A stretch of 64,000 nucleotides of DNA. Source: Neoconidiobolus thromboides FSU 785. Taxonomy: Eukaryota > Entomophthoromycota > Entomophthoromycetes > Entomophthorales > Neoconidiobolaceae. Location: positions 113,553-177,552 of the forward strand of contig MU626275.1 of the NCBI GenBank assembly GCA_025603075.1, in the 5' to 3' direction. The translations under genes were made by a program, and so were the position numbers. This document shows, piece after piece, positions 44,292 through 56,280 of this stretch. The notes below the pieces were generated by a model. The model ran no database searches. It was not told where the DNA came from and saw only the letters and a list, made by a program, of their open reading frames with translations. Every line of letters starts with the position of its first letter. Position 1 is the first letter of the stretch.

Positions 44292-45697
44292 ACTTTGTTA
44301 TTGAGCTGTAAATTGGGAATTGATAGTTTGGATTATAGGGGATGATTTAGTTTTTATAGTCATTTCGGAAACTGGATGTTGGTTTTGATAGAGTTTACAG
44401 ATAGCTTGTTTTATCCCTTTATTTTTTTCTCCGTCCCGCATTTTTGAAGCACCCTTAATTTCATGTAAGTTGAGAGTATTTATTTTTGGCTTTCCAATTA
44501 AAATTAAAATTAAATAAAGTTAAAGCAATGAGGTATTTATAGGAGTAATTTTATTTTTATGATGACTGGACTGATATTAGTATACCTTTGTTTTGTTCAA
44601 TCTAATTTAGTTTTGAGTTTAATTTTTGAATTTTTAATGATATGGGGACGTATTTTTGTGTTTAAGAATTTTACTGATAATTTTTCCACTCAAATAGCGC
44701 TTAAAAGATAGAAAAAGTAATGAAGTCAAAAAAACACCCCCATATGTTGGCAATTAATGTATGAATCTTTTGTAGGTTTTGTACATTGACATTAAGCGTA
44801 GAGTCGATGTAGGCCATTTTTTTAACAAAAATATAACTTCATGATTTATTTTGACACATTGTTATCAAGCCACATATCTTTTTCTTGAACGATGGTCGAA
44901 TTGACTTTTAGGCCATGCCGTCAAAGTCAACTAATCAAGTCTATCTTTTTAAAGTTTAAAATATATTTAATTAGTTGATTTTTTTGGGTAGTGCATTAAA
45001 TTCTGCTAAAATATGCATTATATTTTTAAATCATTTCATGATTGTTTTTAAAGTAATCCTTCACTTCAAATGCGTTTTTCTCTGTTACAATAATATTTAC
45101 TATTATGTTAATCATCCGTTACTTTTGTATCATAGTGATGTATACCTTTTTGAAAGATAAATAAAGCTCTGATAGTTATTAATTATAAGCAAAGAAGTAT
45201 ACAAAATACTAAAACTTTGAGTATATCATTTAGTTTTTTTATTTTTTGTTTCCAATTGATAAATCATTGGAGTTTTATACATCCTTTAAAAGGTATAGCT
45301 ATTAGTATTGTATAGTCCAACTATAAAAAATACATTAAAGGGATGTTGAGGAATAAACAACTTTTGTCATGGATAGCTTTTTGATTTTAACATTTATATG
45401 TTCAAATAAATACAATTTTGTCACTGAGTTTTTTTAACAAGACAGAAGGGCATAGAATTGCATTAAGGGCATCCCATTTAAACCAGAACCTATAATGACT
45501 AAAATACAAATTTCCAATGCATAAACAAAACCATTTGATAACAACGTATTAACAATATTAACAGTCTAATATTAGCTTAATATTAACTAGTTGATTTTCC
45601 CAATTGATATTTTTAAACATATAAAACATAAAGTGACATATCAAAATAATAAAATTTTATTCCATCAACAACAACATTCGTCTATCGTATAATTAAA
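44292..45697. other. Intergenic with one MITE
   Basis: Holds MITE M19. A 61-codon frame at 44975-45160 is not supported. Nothing else recognised. Confidence 0.6.
44640..44745 (-). mobile_element. MITE copy M19
   Basis: Reverse copy, ends ATATGGGGACG and CACCCCCATAT. Confidence 0.93.
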
Positions 45698-47995
45698 CTA
45701 AGTAGGAATAGGCTTTAAATAGGGATTAAAATACTGAGCCTCATCCAAGAAGGAGTCAGTAACTTTAGGACTACTGCATTTTGTAATGTCAATTGAGTTA
45801 GCATGGCATTCAAAGTTAGGTAATTCTGATTTATATTTACAAACAAAACCATTTGGAGTATTAACCCAGCATTCAGGCGCATGTGGAGTACCCAATAAAA
45901 TAAAACCATTTTGATTATATAAACATCTAGAACCTGCCATTGGACAAATACTATAATCACCCTCAGCTCCACCATCATTTGGTAGATTAATGCATCGTTC
46001 TTTAATATTTAGATAAGAATATGGACATTTGTTTTCTTTAAACTCGAATTGAAATTTACATGTATAATGCTGGTTTTTTTTATCCATTATCCAACACGTT
46101 GGGGCATTTGGATCTAAATATGAATAGCTCAAATTTTCATTATAAGCGCATTGACTATTAGCTGCATTTGGGCAAGGAGGTGGCGGACGTTCTCTATTAC
46201 AAGTCTTTATATCAAGATAACCAGCTTCACAAGTAGTACCTAAAAACCCTTTGCCTTTACACTCATATTGTGTTTTACCACGCTTCCAGCAATCAGGCGC
46301 AAATCCATCTTGTAACTTATAATCAATGCCTAAATTGTTTTTACATTTATCATTATAATTCGGACATGCCATTGGTACTTCACATGCCGTTATATCAATG
46401 GATAAATTAGGACATTTACCATTAAATTCCGCTTTATAACGACATTGATATGTATTTTCTACTTTAGCCCAACATTCAGGTAAAGTAAAATCCGTATATC
46501 GGAATATATTAGTGTTTTGAAAAACACATGTATCATCTACTTTAGGACATATTCTTTTTGTTGTTAAAATAGGACAAGTACCTATATCTACTGCACCATC
46601 AGGACATTTACCATTAAAATCTTTTTTAAATCGACAATAAAAAGATTTAGATCCTTTAATCCAACACTCAGGAGCTTTTGGATTTAAAGCACTAAAATAA
46701 CCTAAATTATTATAATTACATTTGTCCACATTATTTGGACAATTAGGATTAACTACTACCGCTTCTTCTCCTTTACATACACTAATATCTAATACGTTTA
46801 ATGGACAAATACCACCTAATTCGGATTTATATCGACAGACATAACCATTGGGCGTTTTAGCCCAACATTCAGGAGTAGTGGGTGAATTTAAACTAAATAA
46901 TGAAGTTTGTCGATATAAACATTTAATTGTTTCTTTAGGACATTTCAATTCATTATCAATGTCAGTAACTACCCCTGGTCGACATGGAGTGGTATCAATA
47001 GTTCCTGTTGGACATTTACCTTCTAATTCACGTTTATATTTACAAGCATAACCACTAATAGTACTTAACCAACATTCTGGTGGTGATTTATCGGTTAATT
47101 TAAAGTTAGCAACGGGTGAATAAGTACATGAAGTACTTAATGGGGGACAATATTGTGGTACAACTTCTGTATTTGAAGAATCGGTTGTAGTATCTTTATA
47201 ACCACATTTTGATAAATGTTGAAAACCTGGGGAACATTGACCTTTATTACCCATTTCACATAAATAACCGCCTTGAGTAGCCTTCCAACATTTTGGAGCA
47301 TTTTTAGTTGTTACCGTTACTGGTATTTCACCATTAAAATAGCAAATGTCTTCTTGTGTAGGACATTTATTTGGAATATCAATATTATTATCGATATCAG
47401 GTAATTTAGTTGAATCATTTAAACAAGACTTAATATCTAAATATCCTAATGGACATTTATTATTTTCTTTTTTAATACAAACATATTCTGATTTATATAG
47501 TCCCCAACATTGTGGTACCATTGAATTTGTAAATTTAACTTTAATACCAGTATCATAACTACATGAATCTTCTGAAGTTGGACATTTGTTTGGTTTTTTA
47601 ATAGCATTTGGACTATCAATTATGTCTACTGATTCTTTTATTGGAGGTGGGGGTGGAGGTGGTAATGTAGTTTGATTTTTACTAAAAATAGGATAACCAC
47701 AAAAACCTACATTGATATAACAAGGTGGACATTCAATTAAACCTAAATCATCTAAATAATGACATGTATAACCGTTTAATGTTTTTAACCAACATTCAGG
47801 AGCAGAAAATTGATTAGGATAATAATCATAATATCCCATTTTACAAGTAGAACCTAAACTAGGACATTGTAATCCATTTTCTTTTTTAAAACCAAAAGAT
47901 AAAAATTCTTTATCACTATCAATTTTTTGACTATAAAGGGTAGCTGTTAAAGTAAATAAAGTAAGTAATATACTTTGTAAAGTTGAGAGTAACAT
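45698..47995 (-). CDS. Secreted protein with ten six-cysteine PECW modules, unknown function
   Basis: Intronless, 765 residues. Signal peptide MLLSTLQSILLTLFTLTATL, then ten consecutive modules of about 52-60 residues covering nearly the whole chain. Each module has six cysteines in the order CP-x5/6-C, a variable 16-18-residue stretch ending in (A/P)xCW (commonly APECW), YxCxYK, CP and LDIxxC. A Pro run follows module 1 (PPPPPPP near residue 116). The Trp after the third Cys is present in all ten. I do not recognise this module; the even Cys number predicts three disulphides per unit. Position beside two CBM19 proteins suggests an extracellular wall or adhesion role, unproven. Modules 5, 7 and 10 look closest to the consensus. 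Confidence 0.85.
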   Translation of the reverse strand: MLLSTLQSILLTLFTLTATLYSQKIDSDKEFLSFGFKKENGLQCPSLGSTCKMGYYDYYPNQFSAPECWLKTLNGYTCHYLDDLGLIECPPCYINVGFCGYPIFSKNQTTLPPPPPPPIKESVDIIDSPNAIKKPNKCPTSEDSCSYDTGIKVKFTNSMVPQCWGLYKSEYVCIKKENNKCPLGYLDIKSCLNDSTKLPDIDNNIDIPNKCPTQEDICYFNGEIPVTVTTKNAPKCWKATQGGYLCEMGNKGQCSPGFQHLSKCGYKDTTTDSSNTEVVPQYCPPLSTSCTYSPVANFKLTDKSPPECWLSTISGYACKYKRELEGKCPTGTIDTTPCRPGVVTDIDNELKCPKETIKCLYRQTSLFSLNSPTTPECWAKTPNGYVCRYKSELGGICPLNVLDISVCKGEEAVVVNPNCPNNVDKCNYNNLGYFSALNPKAPECWIKGSKSFYCRFKKDFNGKCPDGAVDIGTCPILTTKRICPKVDDTCVFQNTNIFRYTDFTLPECWAKVENTYQCRYKAEFNGKCPNLSIDITACEVPMACPNYNDKCKNNLGIDYKLQDGFAPDCWKRGKTQYECKGKGFLGTTCEAGYLDIKTCNRERPPPPCPNAANSQCAYNENLSYSYLDPNAPTCWIMDKKNQHYTCKFQFEFKENKCPYSYLNIKERCINLPNDGGAEGDYSICPMAGSRCLYNQNGFILLGTPHAPECWVNTPNGFVCKYKSELPNFECHANSIDITKCSSPKVTDSFLDEAQYFNPYLKPIPT

Positions 47996-48513
47996 TTTTA
48001 ATATTTTAATATAAATAAATAACTAAAAAAATTAAATAGGATGAAATTATTATAATTTAAAATTCTGAATGTTGGCTGATTTTAAAAAATTTGATCTCCC
48101 TCTCAATTATTTTAGTTTACCATCTCTAATTCAATTTTTAGCTTTAAAATATTAAAATGGCACAAGTTACAGTTGATCATTTTAGATTTTCATAAATTAA
48201 AAAATAAAAATTATCTAATAATGAATTTTACAGTAAAAATTTATACTGCTTTTATAATTTTAATAAACATTTGAATTTTTTATTAAAAAAATTCAAAAAA
48301 TATATCACTGTTTGATCATCATTATGTAAAAAAAAGTACTAATTCTATTTATTTTAAAAAAAGCTAAAAAGTTAAATAACTTGAGTGAATTAACATCACT
48401 CCTTAACATTTAATAACATATTATTTACTTTGATAGATTCAAGTAATATTCAATATCTTTTCTGTGAAAAGAAAAAAATCAATATCAATCAATATTAATA
48501 AATATCAATAATA
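47996..48513. other. Intergenic between divergent genes
   Basis: AT-rich upstream region shared by the PECW protein and the MFS transporter; no gene or MITE. Confidence 0.6.
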
Positions 48514-50286
48514 ATGAGTAATTTAAAATATCCACCTAAAATACATCGTTATCAGGATAATGATTTTGAAGATGTAGATATTAAATATAGTCATACATTA
48601 CCTGGATTAAGTATGAATAATGACAAAAAAGCATATTTAAATAAAATAAGAAATCAACGTTATACATTATATGAAAATGATAATTTAGAGAATGATCATT
48701 CTATTGTACATTTACCTAAATCTAAATTTATATTAATTATATTTGGGTAAGTTTTTTTAAAATTAATAATAATTAATAATAACAATATAAAAACAAGTTT
48801 GTCTTAATTAACTAACTAAACTTTGAATTTTTATAGCTTAGCCTTAGTTATTTTCTTATCATTCTTGGATGGTACAATATTAACAACTGCCTTAGCTAAT
48901 ATATTAAATGATTTTGGTTCATTTGAAGATATGACCTGGGTAGCTGCTTCTTATATGATGACAAGTACAGCTACTCAACCATTATATGGAAAATTAAGTG
49001 ATATATTTGGTAGAAAAGTAACTTTAATGGTAGCTATTTTATTGTTTTCCATTGGTTCTTTATTATGTGGTTTATCTACTAGTTTAATAATGTTAATATG
49101 GTCACGTGCCTTGACTGGTGCAGGTGGAGGTGGATTAATTTGTTTATCTATTATAATTATTAGTGATATTGTACCTTTAAGAAAACGATCAATTTATATG
49201 TCTATTTCAGGATTAATGTTTACATTGAGTAGTCTATCTGGACCATTAGTTGGAGGATTGATATCAGATTTAATTAATTGGAGATGGACTTTCTTTATTA
49301 ATTTACCATTATGTTTAATAGCTATATTAATATTATATTTTTTATTAAATTTACCTAAACCGGTAGGTAATTTTTATCAAAAATTAAAATCTATTGACTA
49401 TTTAGGTTTAATATTGTTATTATCAGCAACTAGTTTATTGTTATTAGGCATTGGTTGGGGTGGTAAACAATATAATTGGAATTCATTACAAGTGTTATTA
49501 CCAATATCAATTAGTATATTATTATTTGTAATCTTTATTTATATTGAAAATAATATATCAAAAGATCCAATTATTCCATTAAATATTATTAATAACAATG
49601 TATTATCTGCCAATATTACAATGTTTTTTATAGTTTTCCCTTACTTCTTTATCCTATTTTATATGCCCATTTATTATCAAGTGTTAAAAGGAGAATCCGC
49701 TACCATTTCTGGTTTAGAGTTATTACCCATTATGGTATGTACTGTTATCTGTAGTATATTATCTGGTATTTATACTAATAAGACTGGCAAATATAAATTA
49801 ATGAATCAAATGGGTACCTTCCTTATATTGCTAGGTTGCTCTTTATTTGGTATCTTTTTACGTTCTAATATTTCAAGAGTTGAAGAAATGTTTTATTTAT
49901 TATTGATTTCTGGTGGTTTTGGATTATGTATACAAACATCCACAATTATATGTCAAACAGCAACTCTAGAAAAAGAAAGTGCTGTTGTTACTTCTTTAAT
50001 TAGTTTTTCTCAATCTATGGGTTCTGTATTTGGTTTAGCTTTATGTTCTATTATTTATAAATTCTATTTGAATGTGAGTTTAACAGAAGCTAATTTAGAT
50101 ATCAATCAAGGAGTTGTGGATTCACTATCTTCCATCTCTCAATTAGATGAAGAATCAAAAACACTTGCAATAGAAGCTTTATTTTTTACATTTAAAATGT
50201 GCTATAGATATATGATTCTTGTTTCTGCAATTGCTTTTGTTTCTTCTTTATTTCTAAAACATATTGTTATGCGTCAAGTTAACTAA
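48514..50286 (+). CDS. MFS transporter, DHA2-type (14 membrane spans) drug/H+ antiporter
   Basis: Two exons (48514-48746, 48837-50286; 90-nt intron) give 560 residues. Exon 1 encodes the cytosolic N-terminus and the start of the first span (FILIIFG), and exon 2 continues LALVIFLSFLDGTILTTALA, the motif D1-like segment of the DHA2 family. Motif A is GKLSDIFGRK between spans 2 and 3, followed by the antiporter-type WSRALTGAGGGGL and a motif C-like GLMFTLSSLSGPLVGGLI. Length and span count fit the 14-span multidrug or siderophore-type exporters of the plasma or vacuolar membrane. Substrate cannot be told from sequence. Confidence 0.9.
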
Positions 50287-50730
50287 ATTATAAATCTAAA
50301 TATTAAAGTTAGATTATTAAATTGAAACCATACCTTCTGCTTACTTTATTATTTATAAAACATATTGTTATATAACAAGTAAACTAAATAGATAAGTTTA
50401 TTGATTAAAACTAAATTAGATAAAATTATAGTTTAAATCATTTAATTCCAATTAATACTCTTTGATTTTTTCACTTCTTTATTCATTATAAGGGACTGAC
50501 TTCTAAAATAATATTGTATTTGATATTAAAATTTTATTTTATTTAATTCTAAATAAAAATTCAAAACTAAAAAGTTTATCTATGATAAAGTTTATTATTT
50601 ATCAATAGTTCTTTAATGCGTTTTTTGTAATTGGATTACTTATTATAATAACAGTTATAATGTCATCGTTATACAAAAAGTATTAAATAATTAATCGAAT
50701 AGTGATATTTAGTATAATAACAGCCTATTG

Positions 50731-50765
50731 CTATTATTGTTATTATTGTTATTATTGTTATTATT
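50731..50765. repeat. Microsatellite (TTATTATTG)n
   Basis: Four nonamer-like units. Confidence 0.85.
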
Positions 50766-50835
50766 CTAATTGAGTATAATAGCGGATTAATAGTAGATTA
50801 ACTTGAATTTATTATAATAATTCAAAGGTTGTAAT

Positions 50836-50937
50836 ATATAGAGGTGTTTTTTAGTCTCATTATTTTCTATTTTTAAGCGCTATTTGAGTGGGAAGATTAT
50901 TGATAAAATCCTTAAACACAAAAATACATCCCTATAT
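50836..50937 (+). mobile_element. MITE copy M20
   Basis: Ends ATATAGAGGTG and CATCCCTATAT; hairpin AAGCGCTATTTGAGTGG (wobble pair form). Confidence 0.9.
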
Positions 50938-51049
50938 ATTTAGTAAATTTAATAATTAGCTTATTAACTAGTATTATCCTATTAAACTCTGTAAACAATT
51001 TATTTACAATTTACTTTTTAAACTTGTATTAATTCTATTTTTAAATAAT

Positions 51050-51155
51050 ATATGGGGATGTTTTTTTTGATTTCATTATTTTTTCCATTTTTAAGCACTA
51101 TTTGAGTGGGAAGATTGTTAGTAAAATTCTTAAACACAAAAATACATCTCCATAT
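51050..51155 (+). mobile_element. MITE copy M21
   Basis: Ends ATATGGGGATG and CATCTCCATAT; hairpin AAGCACTATTTGAGTGG. Confidence 0.93.
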
Positions 51156-51388
51156 CTACAAATCTTTTTAAGATCATTAGTTGTATAAAAAGAATACAAT
51201 AAATATTTTATTTTCTGATACTCTAAAAATAATTATTAAACTATTTATTTCAAATAATATTAAACAATATTATAAAAATTCAAAAAATTCATAGCATAAG
51301 CAACTAAAAACACTCAAAAATAAGAATCCAAATTAAATTTTATTTTTCAGAATTAATTTTAATATTAAATTACCAAGCTAATAAACCT

Positions 51389-51685
51389 TTATTTTTCATC
51401 TTCGGAACTAAGATAAACTTTTGCATTAATATCCACTTTTTGTTCACTTTTTTCAGAACCTGAATAATAAGTTTCTGATTCTTCCGTAGTTAGTCCAGTA
51501 ACATTCATTATATTTCTAGTATGATTATCAGATGGAGGATGCATTTCGGAATTATCTATAAAATAATTTAAGTTTAATTTTATATAAATAGTTAATTAAT
51601 TACTTTGATTATTATTATACTGATGTTGCCATGTAGTAGCATTTATTAAATCCTAAAACAATTGATTTAGTTTAGTTTAGTTTAA

Positions 51686-51724
<39 letters not shown>

Positions 51725-53295
51725 ACATAAATTTTACTCTTGAATTATATTTTACTTGTGATGGATATTCATCTTCAAAAGATAAGTCAGAAGCAATTGG
51801 ATGGTTTGGTGAACTTATAATAATACCTGGATTAGCTTCATTTTTTAGACTTTGAGATAGAACTTGATTTGTATTATTTAAAGGAGTTTTTATAGAATCA
51901 TTAAGCGGCACAGTTAAATTATTAATCATGTCTGTCTTTGTCGATTCATTATTGATATTTTCTGTAATTAAATAAAATATTAGAATTATTAATAATTAAA
52001 GTTCATTATAGTAGTAACTTAATGTTTTACCTTGTTTATTTAATTCATCTTCCTCTTCACTTAATTCACCATCTTCTTTTTGATTGTTTGAATTATCATT
52101 GGCTGATATATTGATTTGGCTACTCTTAGGAGTCATATTAAATTCATTTGAAACTACAATTATATCGTTATTATGATCTTGATTACAATTATTTTTATCA
52201 TCAATTAATTCAATTGTATCTTTTATTACAATGCAATTGTTTGATGAATTATTAAAATCCTTTGAAGTACTATCTACTTTATCTACATCATCTTGGTCAC
52301 AATAGTTTAAAACTCTCTAAAAAAATAAATTGAAATTAAAGAAATCAAATTATAAATCATTACGTTTTTTCTATTCTTTGGCTTACGACGAGTTGTTTTC
52401 TTAACTGTATTATTTAAGCTACCATTGTTATTATTTACAGTAGGGATAAGTGAATTATAATCAATAATAGGTCTATTAAAAGCTGTATTATTTTTACTTC
52501 TAACTCTAGGATTATTATGATGTTCACGCTCTATAATTGGTATTTGACTATTTTGATTAACTCTTTCAGGTTCAATAACTGATCTTTGACTATTTTGATT
52601 GACTTTCTGAGATTCTATAGGCTGTACTTGACTATTTTGATCCTCATTATTATTTATTCTTTTTGATCTTTTAAACTAAATTAAAATAAGTATTTATATA
52701 ACTAATAAAGATAACCAAATATACTTTAGATGATAATGGATTAATATGAATATCTTCTACATTTAGGTTAAGACGTTTTGAGATAAAATCCGCTCTATGA
52801 ATCTGAAAACAAAATCAATTAAAAAATTAAAAAGTCAAAAAATTCATTTACTCCTTGATTATCTTTTGTTACGATAAAACACTTTTCATCTGAAATTTCT
52901 TCATAGGTGCCTCTAGCCACTTTTCTTGGCCCCTCTCTCTATAGAATTGGAATTAATATGCTACTAATTAATATTTAAATAAATTTACTATTGTTTCTTG
53001 AATTTCAAATCTACCTTGATTTAATTCTAAATTAAAAGGTAATTGAATTTGATCACCAAATTTCAATTGAGCTAAAAAAACATAATAAGAATAAAATCAA
53101 TAAGTTTAAAATTAATTGAAAACGAATAAATTTACTTAATAACTCAAAATGATAAAATTTATTTTTACTTTCCCCTTTAGCTTGACCTATACTTGACCTC
53201 GAAAAATTAATAGTATGAAAGCCATTATCATTTTGATTAGTATTAACTTGTTGTTGTTGATTCATTTGTCTTGAATTACAAGGTTGATTATTCAT
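51389..53295 (-). CDS. Probable EAF-like (ELL-associated factor) transcription elongation protein
   Basis: Nine exons (53136-53295, 52989-53071, 52852-52938, 52725-52802, 52364-52675, 52031-52316, 51738-51961, 51604-51652, 51389-51555) splice with consistent phases to 481 residues. The N-terminal ~150 residues form the only structured part: GFHTINFSRSSI, FGDQIQLPF, VARGTYEEISDEKCFIV and DFISKRLNL resemble the EAF N-terminal domain (FHTIRYDF..., GDEV..TLP, ...CVLI..., LEKL). The rest is Asn/Ser-rich, with a basic patch KKTTRRKPKNRKN and an acidic end (DGELSEEEDEL, YLSSEDEK) as in EAF activators. Such proteins partner ELL to stimulate RNA polymerase II. The family call is tentative; the gene model is well supported. 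Three decayed relatives follow downstream. Confidence 0.6.
51688..51721. repeat. Microsatellite (ATT)n inside an intron
   Basis: About eleven ATT units in the intron between exons 7 and 8 of the EAF-like gene; reading through it produces an artificial Asn run. Confidence 0.85.
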
Positions 53296-54102
53296 TTTTA
53301 AAGTTGAAAAATAAAAATAAAATGTTTTTTTATAGGTTTTTTTAGTTTTTCAAGTATTGAAAAGTCTTCCTTTTCATTGGTTGGATTAGAACCTATGAAT
53401 ATAAAATTGAATAAACTCAAAATACAAAATAAATTAAGTTGCAAAGTAATTAGTAGAGGGTTCATTAATTATTTGGTTTTTGGTGATATTGAAATTCATA
53501 AGGTAGAGTAAATCCAAAAGATCTTATTTGACTATACTAACTCATAAACTCTATATCACACACTTAAGATAGAGTTAGATAAGGGCATAAAAAATGGCTG
53601 TTTTATTTGAACTGACTTTTTAGATTGAAGAAAGTAAGCACAATATAGAATGAATTTAAACTCAGTTAAAAGGATAACAAATGCAACAATTATATTATAT
53701 TTTACCTAGTCTCTTTTGTTTATACTTATTTTTATTTTAGTAGTTTACACAAATTATTATTATTTTAATATGAGATAGTTTTATATTTTTAATACATTTT
53801 TAATAGTTTTACTTTTAACCCTTTTCTTAAATGAGATAATTGACTTCAATTTAATAGCAAATAATATCCAAAAAAAGGTGACTATCTTTTTATTCATTTT
53901 TATAATTTGTATTAATACTAACAAAAAAACTCAAAACATGTACTAATTTTTATCTGTTATTATAATAATAATAACAAAGAAGTTAACTTAAATGTTATCT
54001 TTGTTTTATTTTAATATATAATAAATAAAAATCAAGTATTCACTTCTAATAAACAAAGATCAATAAGATATTAATAATCTACTTTTAATTTTTATCTCAA
54101 TT

Positions 54103-54192
54103 TAATTCATCACCAACATAAACATATATTACACTTATATTATATTATAATTCATCACCAACATAAACATATATTACACTTATATTATATTA
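54103..54192. repeat. Exact tandem duplication of 45 bp
   Basis: Two identical head-to-tail copies beginning TAATTCATCACCAACATAAA. The lack of differences implies a recent event. Confidence 0.93.
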
Positions 54193-54449
54193 TCAAACTG
54201 AAAGATACTTATTGTCCAATGAAGGATAATCCGTAGTTTTATAGTATTAAAAGCTCAATTCTACTTGTTCAATAAAATTTCTTTGTATATCAGAAAAAAC
54301 ATTTTAAAAATATTTAAAATGGTGAGTACACGCAACTTTTCCAATTTACTATACTATTTTCATATTAAATATGATATTTGAGTTAAGAAAAGTACCTATA
54401 ATTCATTAACTTCATCCGAAAAGGAGCTTACTTTCTGAGCCAATTTACT

Positions 54450-54550
54450 CATGGGGTATTTTTTTGGCTTTATTACTTTTTCCATCTTTTAAGTGCTAAT
54501 TGAATGAAAAATTTGTTGCTAAATTCTTAAACACAAAAACACATCCCCTC
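54450..54550 (+). mobile_element. MITE copy M22 (diverged)
   Basis: Left TCATGGGGTAT, right CATCCCCTCAT; hairpin decayed (AAGTGCTAATTGAATGA). Confidence 0.85.
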
Positions 54551-54639
54551 ATTTATCTTTTTTTGGCCATTTATTTTACTTTCTTTTAAGTAACTGAATT
54601 GTCAATAACTGCTATCTTGATCTTCTTGTTTTTAGAAGC

Positions 54640-55560
54640 TGTGTTTAATTACTATAAGTTGATGAATCAATCCCATCTCTTAGCTCCACTGTATCTTTTA
54701 CATCTAAATATTTGATAAATCCTCGAAAGCTATTGGATCACCATGGGAACTTTTAACAATATAAAGAAAATGATTATTATTATTTTCTATACTTCTAATG
54801 TCATTAGAGACGGTTATAGTTGAATTTAGATTATAAATAGGACTAATTAAAGTTTGTGTATTGTTGCATTTAACACTGGGTTTAATATGAGATTTAGAAA
54901 CTATTGACTTTCTTAAAAGTTCTTCAGTATATTGGTAGAAAAAATAGGTCAATTAACTATAAATCAATCAATCAATCAATATTACTTTTGTTTTTGTTTT
55001 CTAGAACCGAGAACCCTCAGTATGTAAAGGCCATTGTGAAACAGATTCAGCAATATAATCCTAGAACTATCTTGAATAAAAACTATTAACAACAATAGAA
55101 TAATTTAACCCATTGCTACTATCGACTAATATAATGAAACTTTTTCTATTATTATTCTCTACAAGTTCCTCTGATGACTTTATCTCTCCTAATTTTCTAT
55201 CAATATTGATTTAAAATGTTAATTATTAACTGCTTTCATTTCTACATTCATTAATTCATAAACTCGAAAACTAGTACGATTTTTTTTAAGAATACAAGGT
55301 AACCTAAGTTGATCTTCAAACTGGCCATGATCTTTGAAGAAAATCAATAAATAGGTAAGACTTAATTTGAATTTTTCAAGATTACTTAATAACTCGAAGA
55401 GCCTAAAATCCTTATTATTATCTCTTTCAGTTTCAGTTAAACCGGATTCGATAAAGTGAATATTACAAAAGTCAGTAAGCTTGATTAATAATAGTATCTT
55501 GGATTTCCTCTTGCTTTTGCTTTAGATTAGAATCCAAACTAGTCTCATCTTAAAATTGAA
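54640..55560 (-). pseudogene. EAF-like pseudogene 1
   Basis: On the minus strand, pieces match the intact EAF-like gene in the same order: IHFIESGLTETE...FRLFELLS (exon 1), GQFEDQLRLPCIL and FRVYELMNV (exon 2), and near the 3' side DVKDTVELRDG (exon 6, compare VIKDTIELIDD). Exons 3-5 are missing or unrecognisable, and stops follow each block. A minus-strand frame at 54704-54952 is part of this remnant. Confidence 0.6.
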
Positions 55561-55671
55561 ATTGATGACGAATTGATTTCTTAGTTTTTATTATTAAGCA
55601 CCAAAATTCAATTTTATTGGTTTAAAATGAAATAAATTAAAATTAACTTTGATGTGAATTCAAGGAATAGA

Positions 55672-55776
55672 ATATGGGGATGTATTCTTGTTTAATAGTT
55701 TTACTAACAATCTTTCCGCTTAAATAACGCTTAAAAAATGGAAAAAGTAACAAAAATCAAAAAAAAATATCCCTAT
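55672..55776 (-). mobile_element. MITE copy M23
   Basis: Reverse copy just upstream of EAF-like pseudogene 1; ends ATATGGGGATG and ATCCCTATG. Confidence 0.92.
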
Positions 55777-56280
55777 GTTCTTCAGTATCCTTTTTTCACT
55801 GTTTTTGAACTTTAAAATTTCAACTATTTTCAAAATTCATTATCATAGATCTAATTAACAATTTTATTAATTGTTACTTTTTAATATCATTGATTAAGGT
55901 AATTCATTTCCGAACCTGTAATATATGTACGTACTCGAAAGTCCAAATTAGTGTTAAAATAGCAATAGATCAAAGGTACTAATAATTTCATATAGAAATA
56001 GTTTAGTATCCTATACTTAAACATCTGTATCAAAGTTATTAAAGCTAATAAAGTAATTTTATCAACTTTTAATTCCTATGATTTATTAATAATGTTTAAT
56101 AAAGTGACCAAGTTTTATTAAATTATTTTGTAACATTAAAATAATCAATGTTAGTAAAATTTAATATAAATCCCAATGTTTATTTAGATGAGATAGAAAC
56201 TAAGAATATTCCATAATTTTTGAGTAAAAATAAAATAAATAGTAAACTCAATTTAAGATAAGTTAACTAACTCTTCAAAC

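Larger units (their letters stand above)
50287..51388. other. Intergenic with two MITEs
   Basis: Contains MITEs M20 and M21 and a TTATTATTG microsatellite between convergent genes. Confidence 0.6.
53296..54639. other. Intergenic with one MITE and a tandem duplication
   Basis: Holds the 45-bp tandem duplication at 54103-54192 and MITE M22. No gene. Confidence 0.6.

Noticed and set aside
44975-45160. 61-codon plus frame
   Set aside because: No supporting features.
46848-47558. Plus-strand frames inside the PECW gene
   Set aside because: Antisense shadows of the repeated modules.
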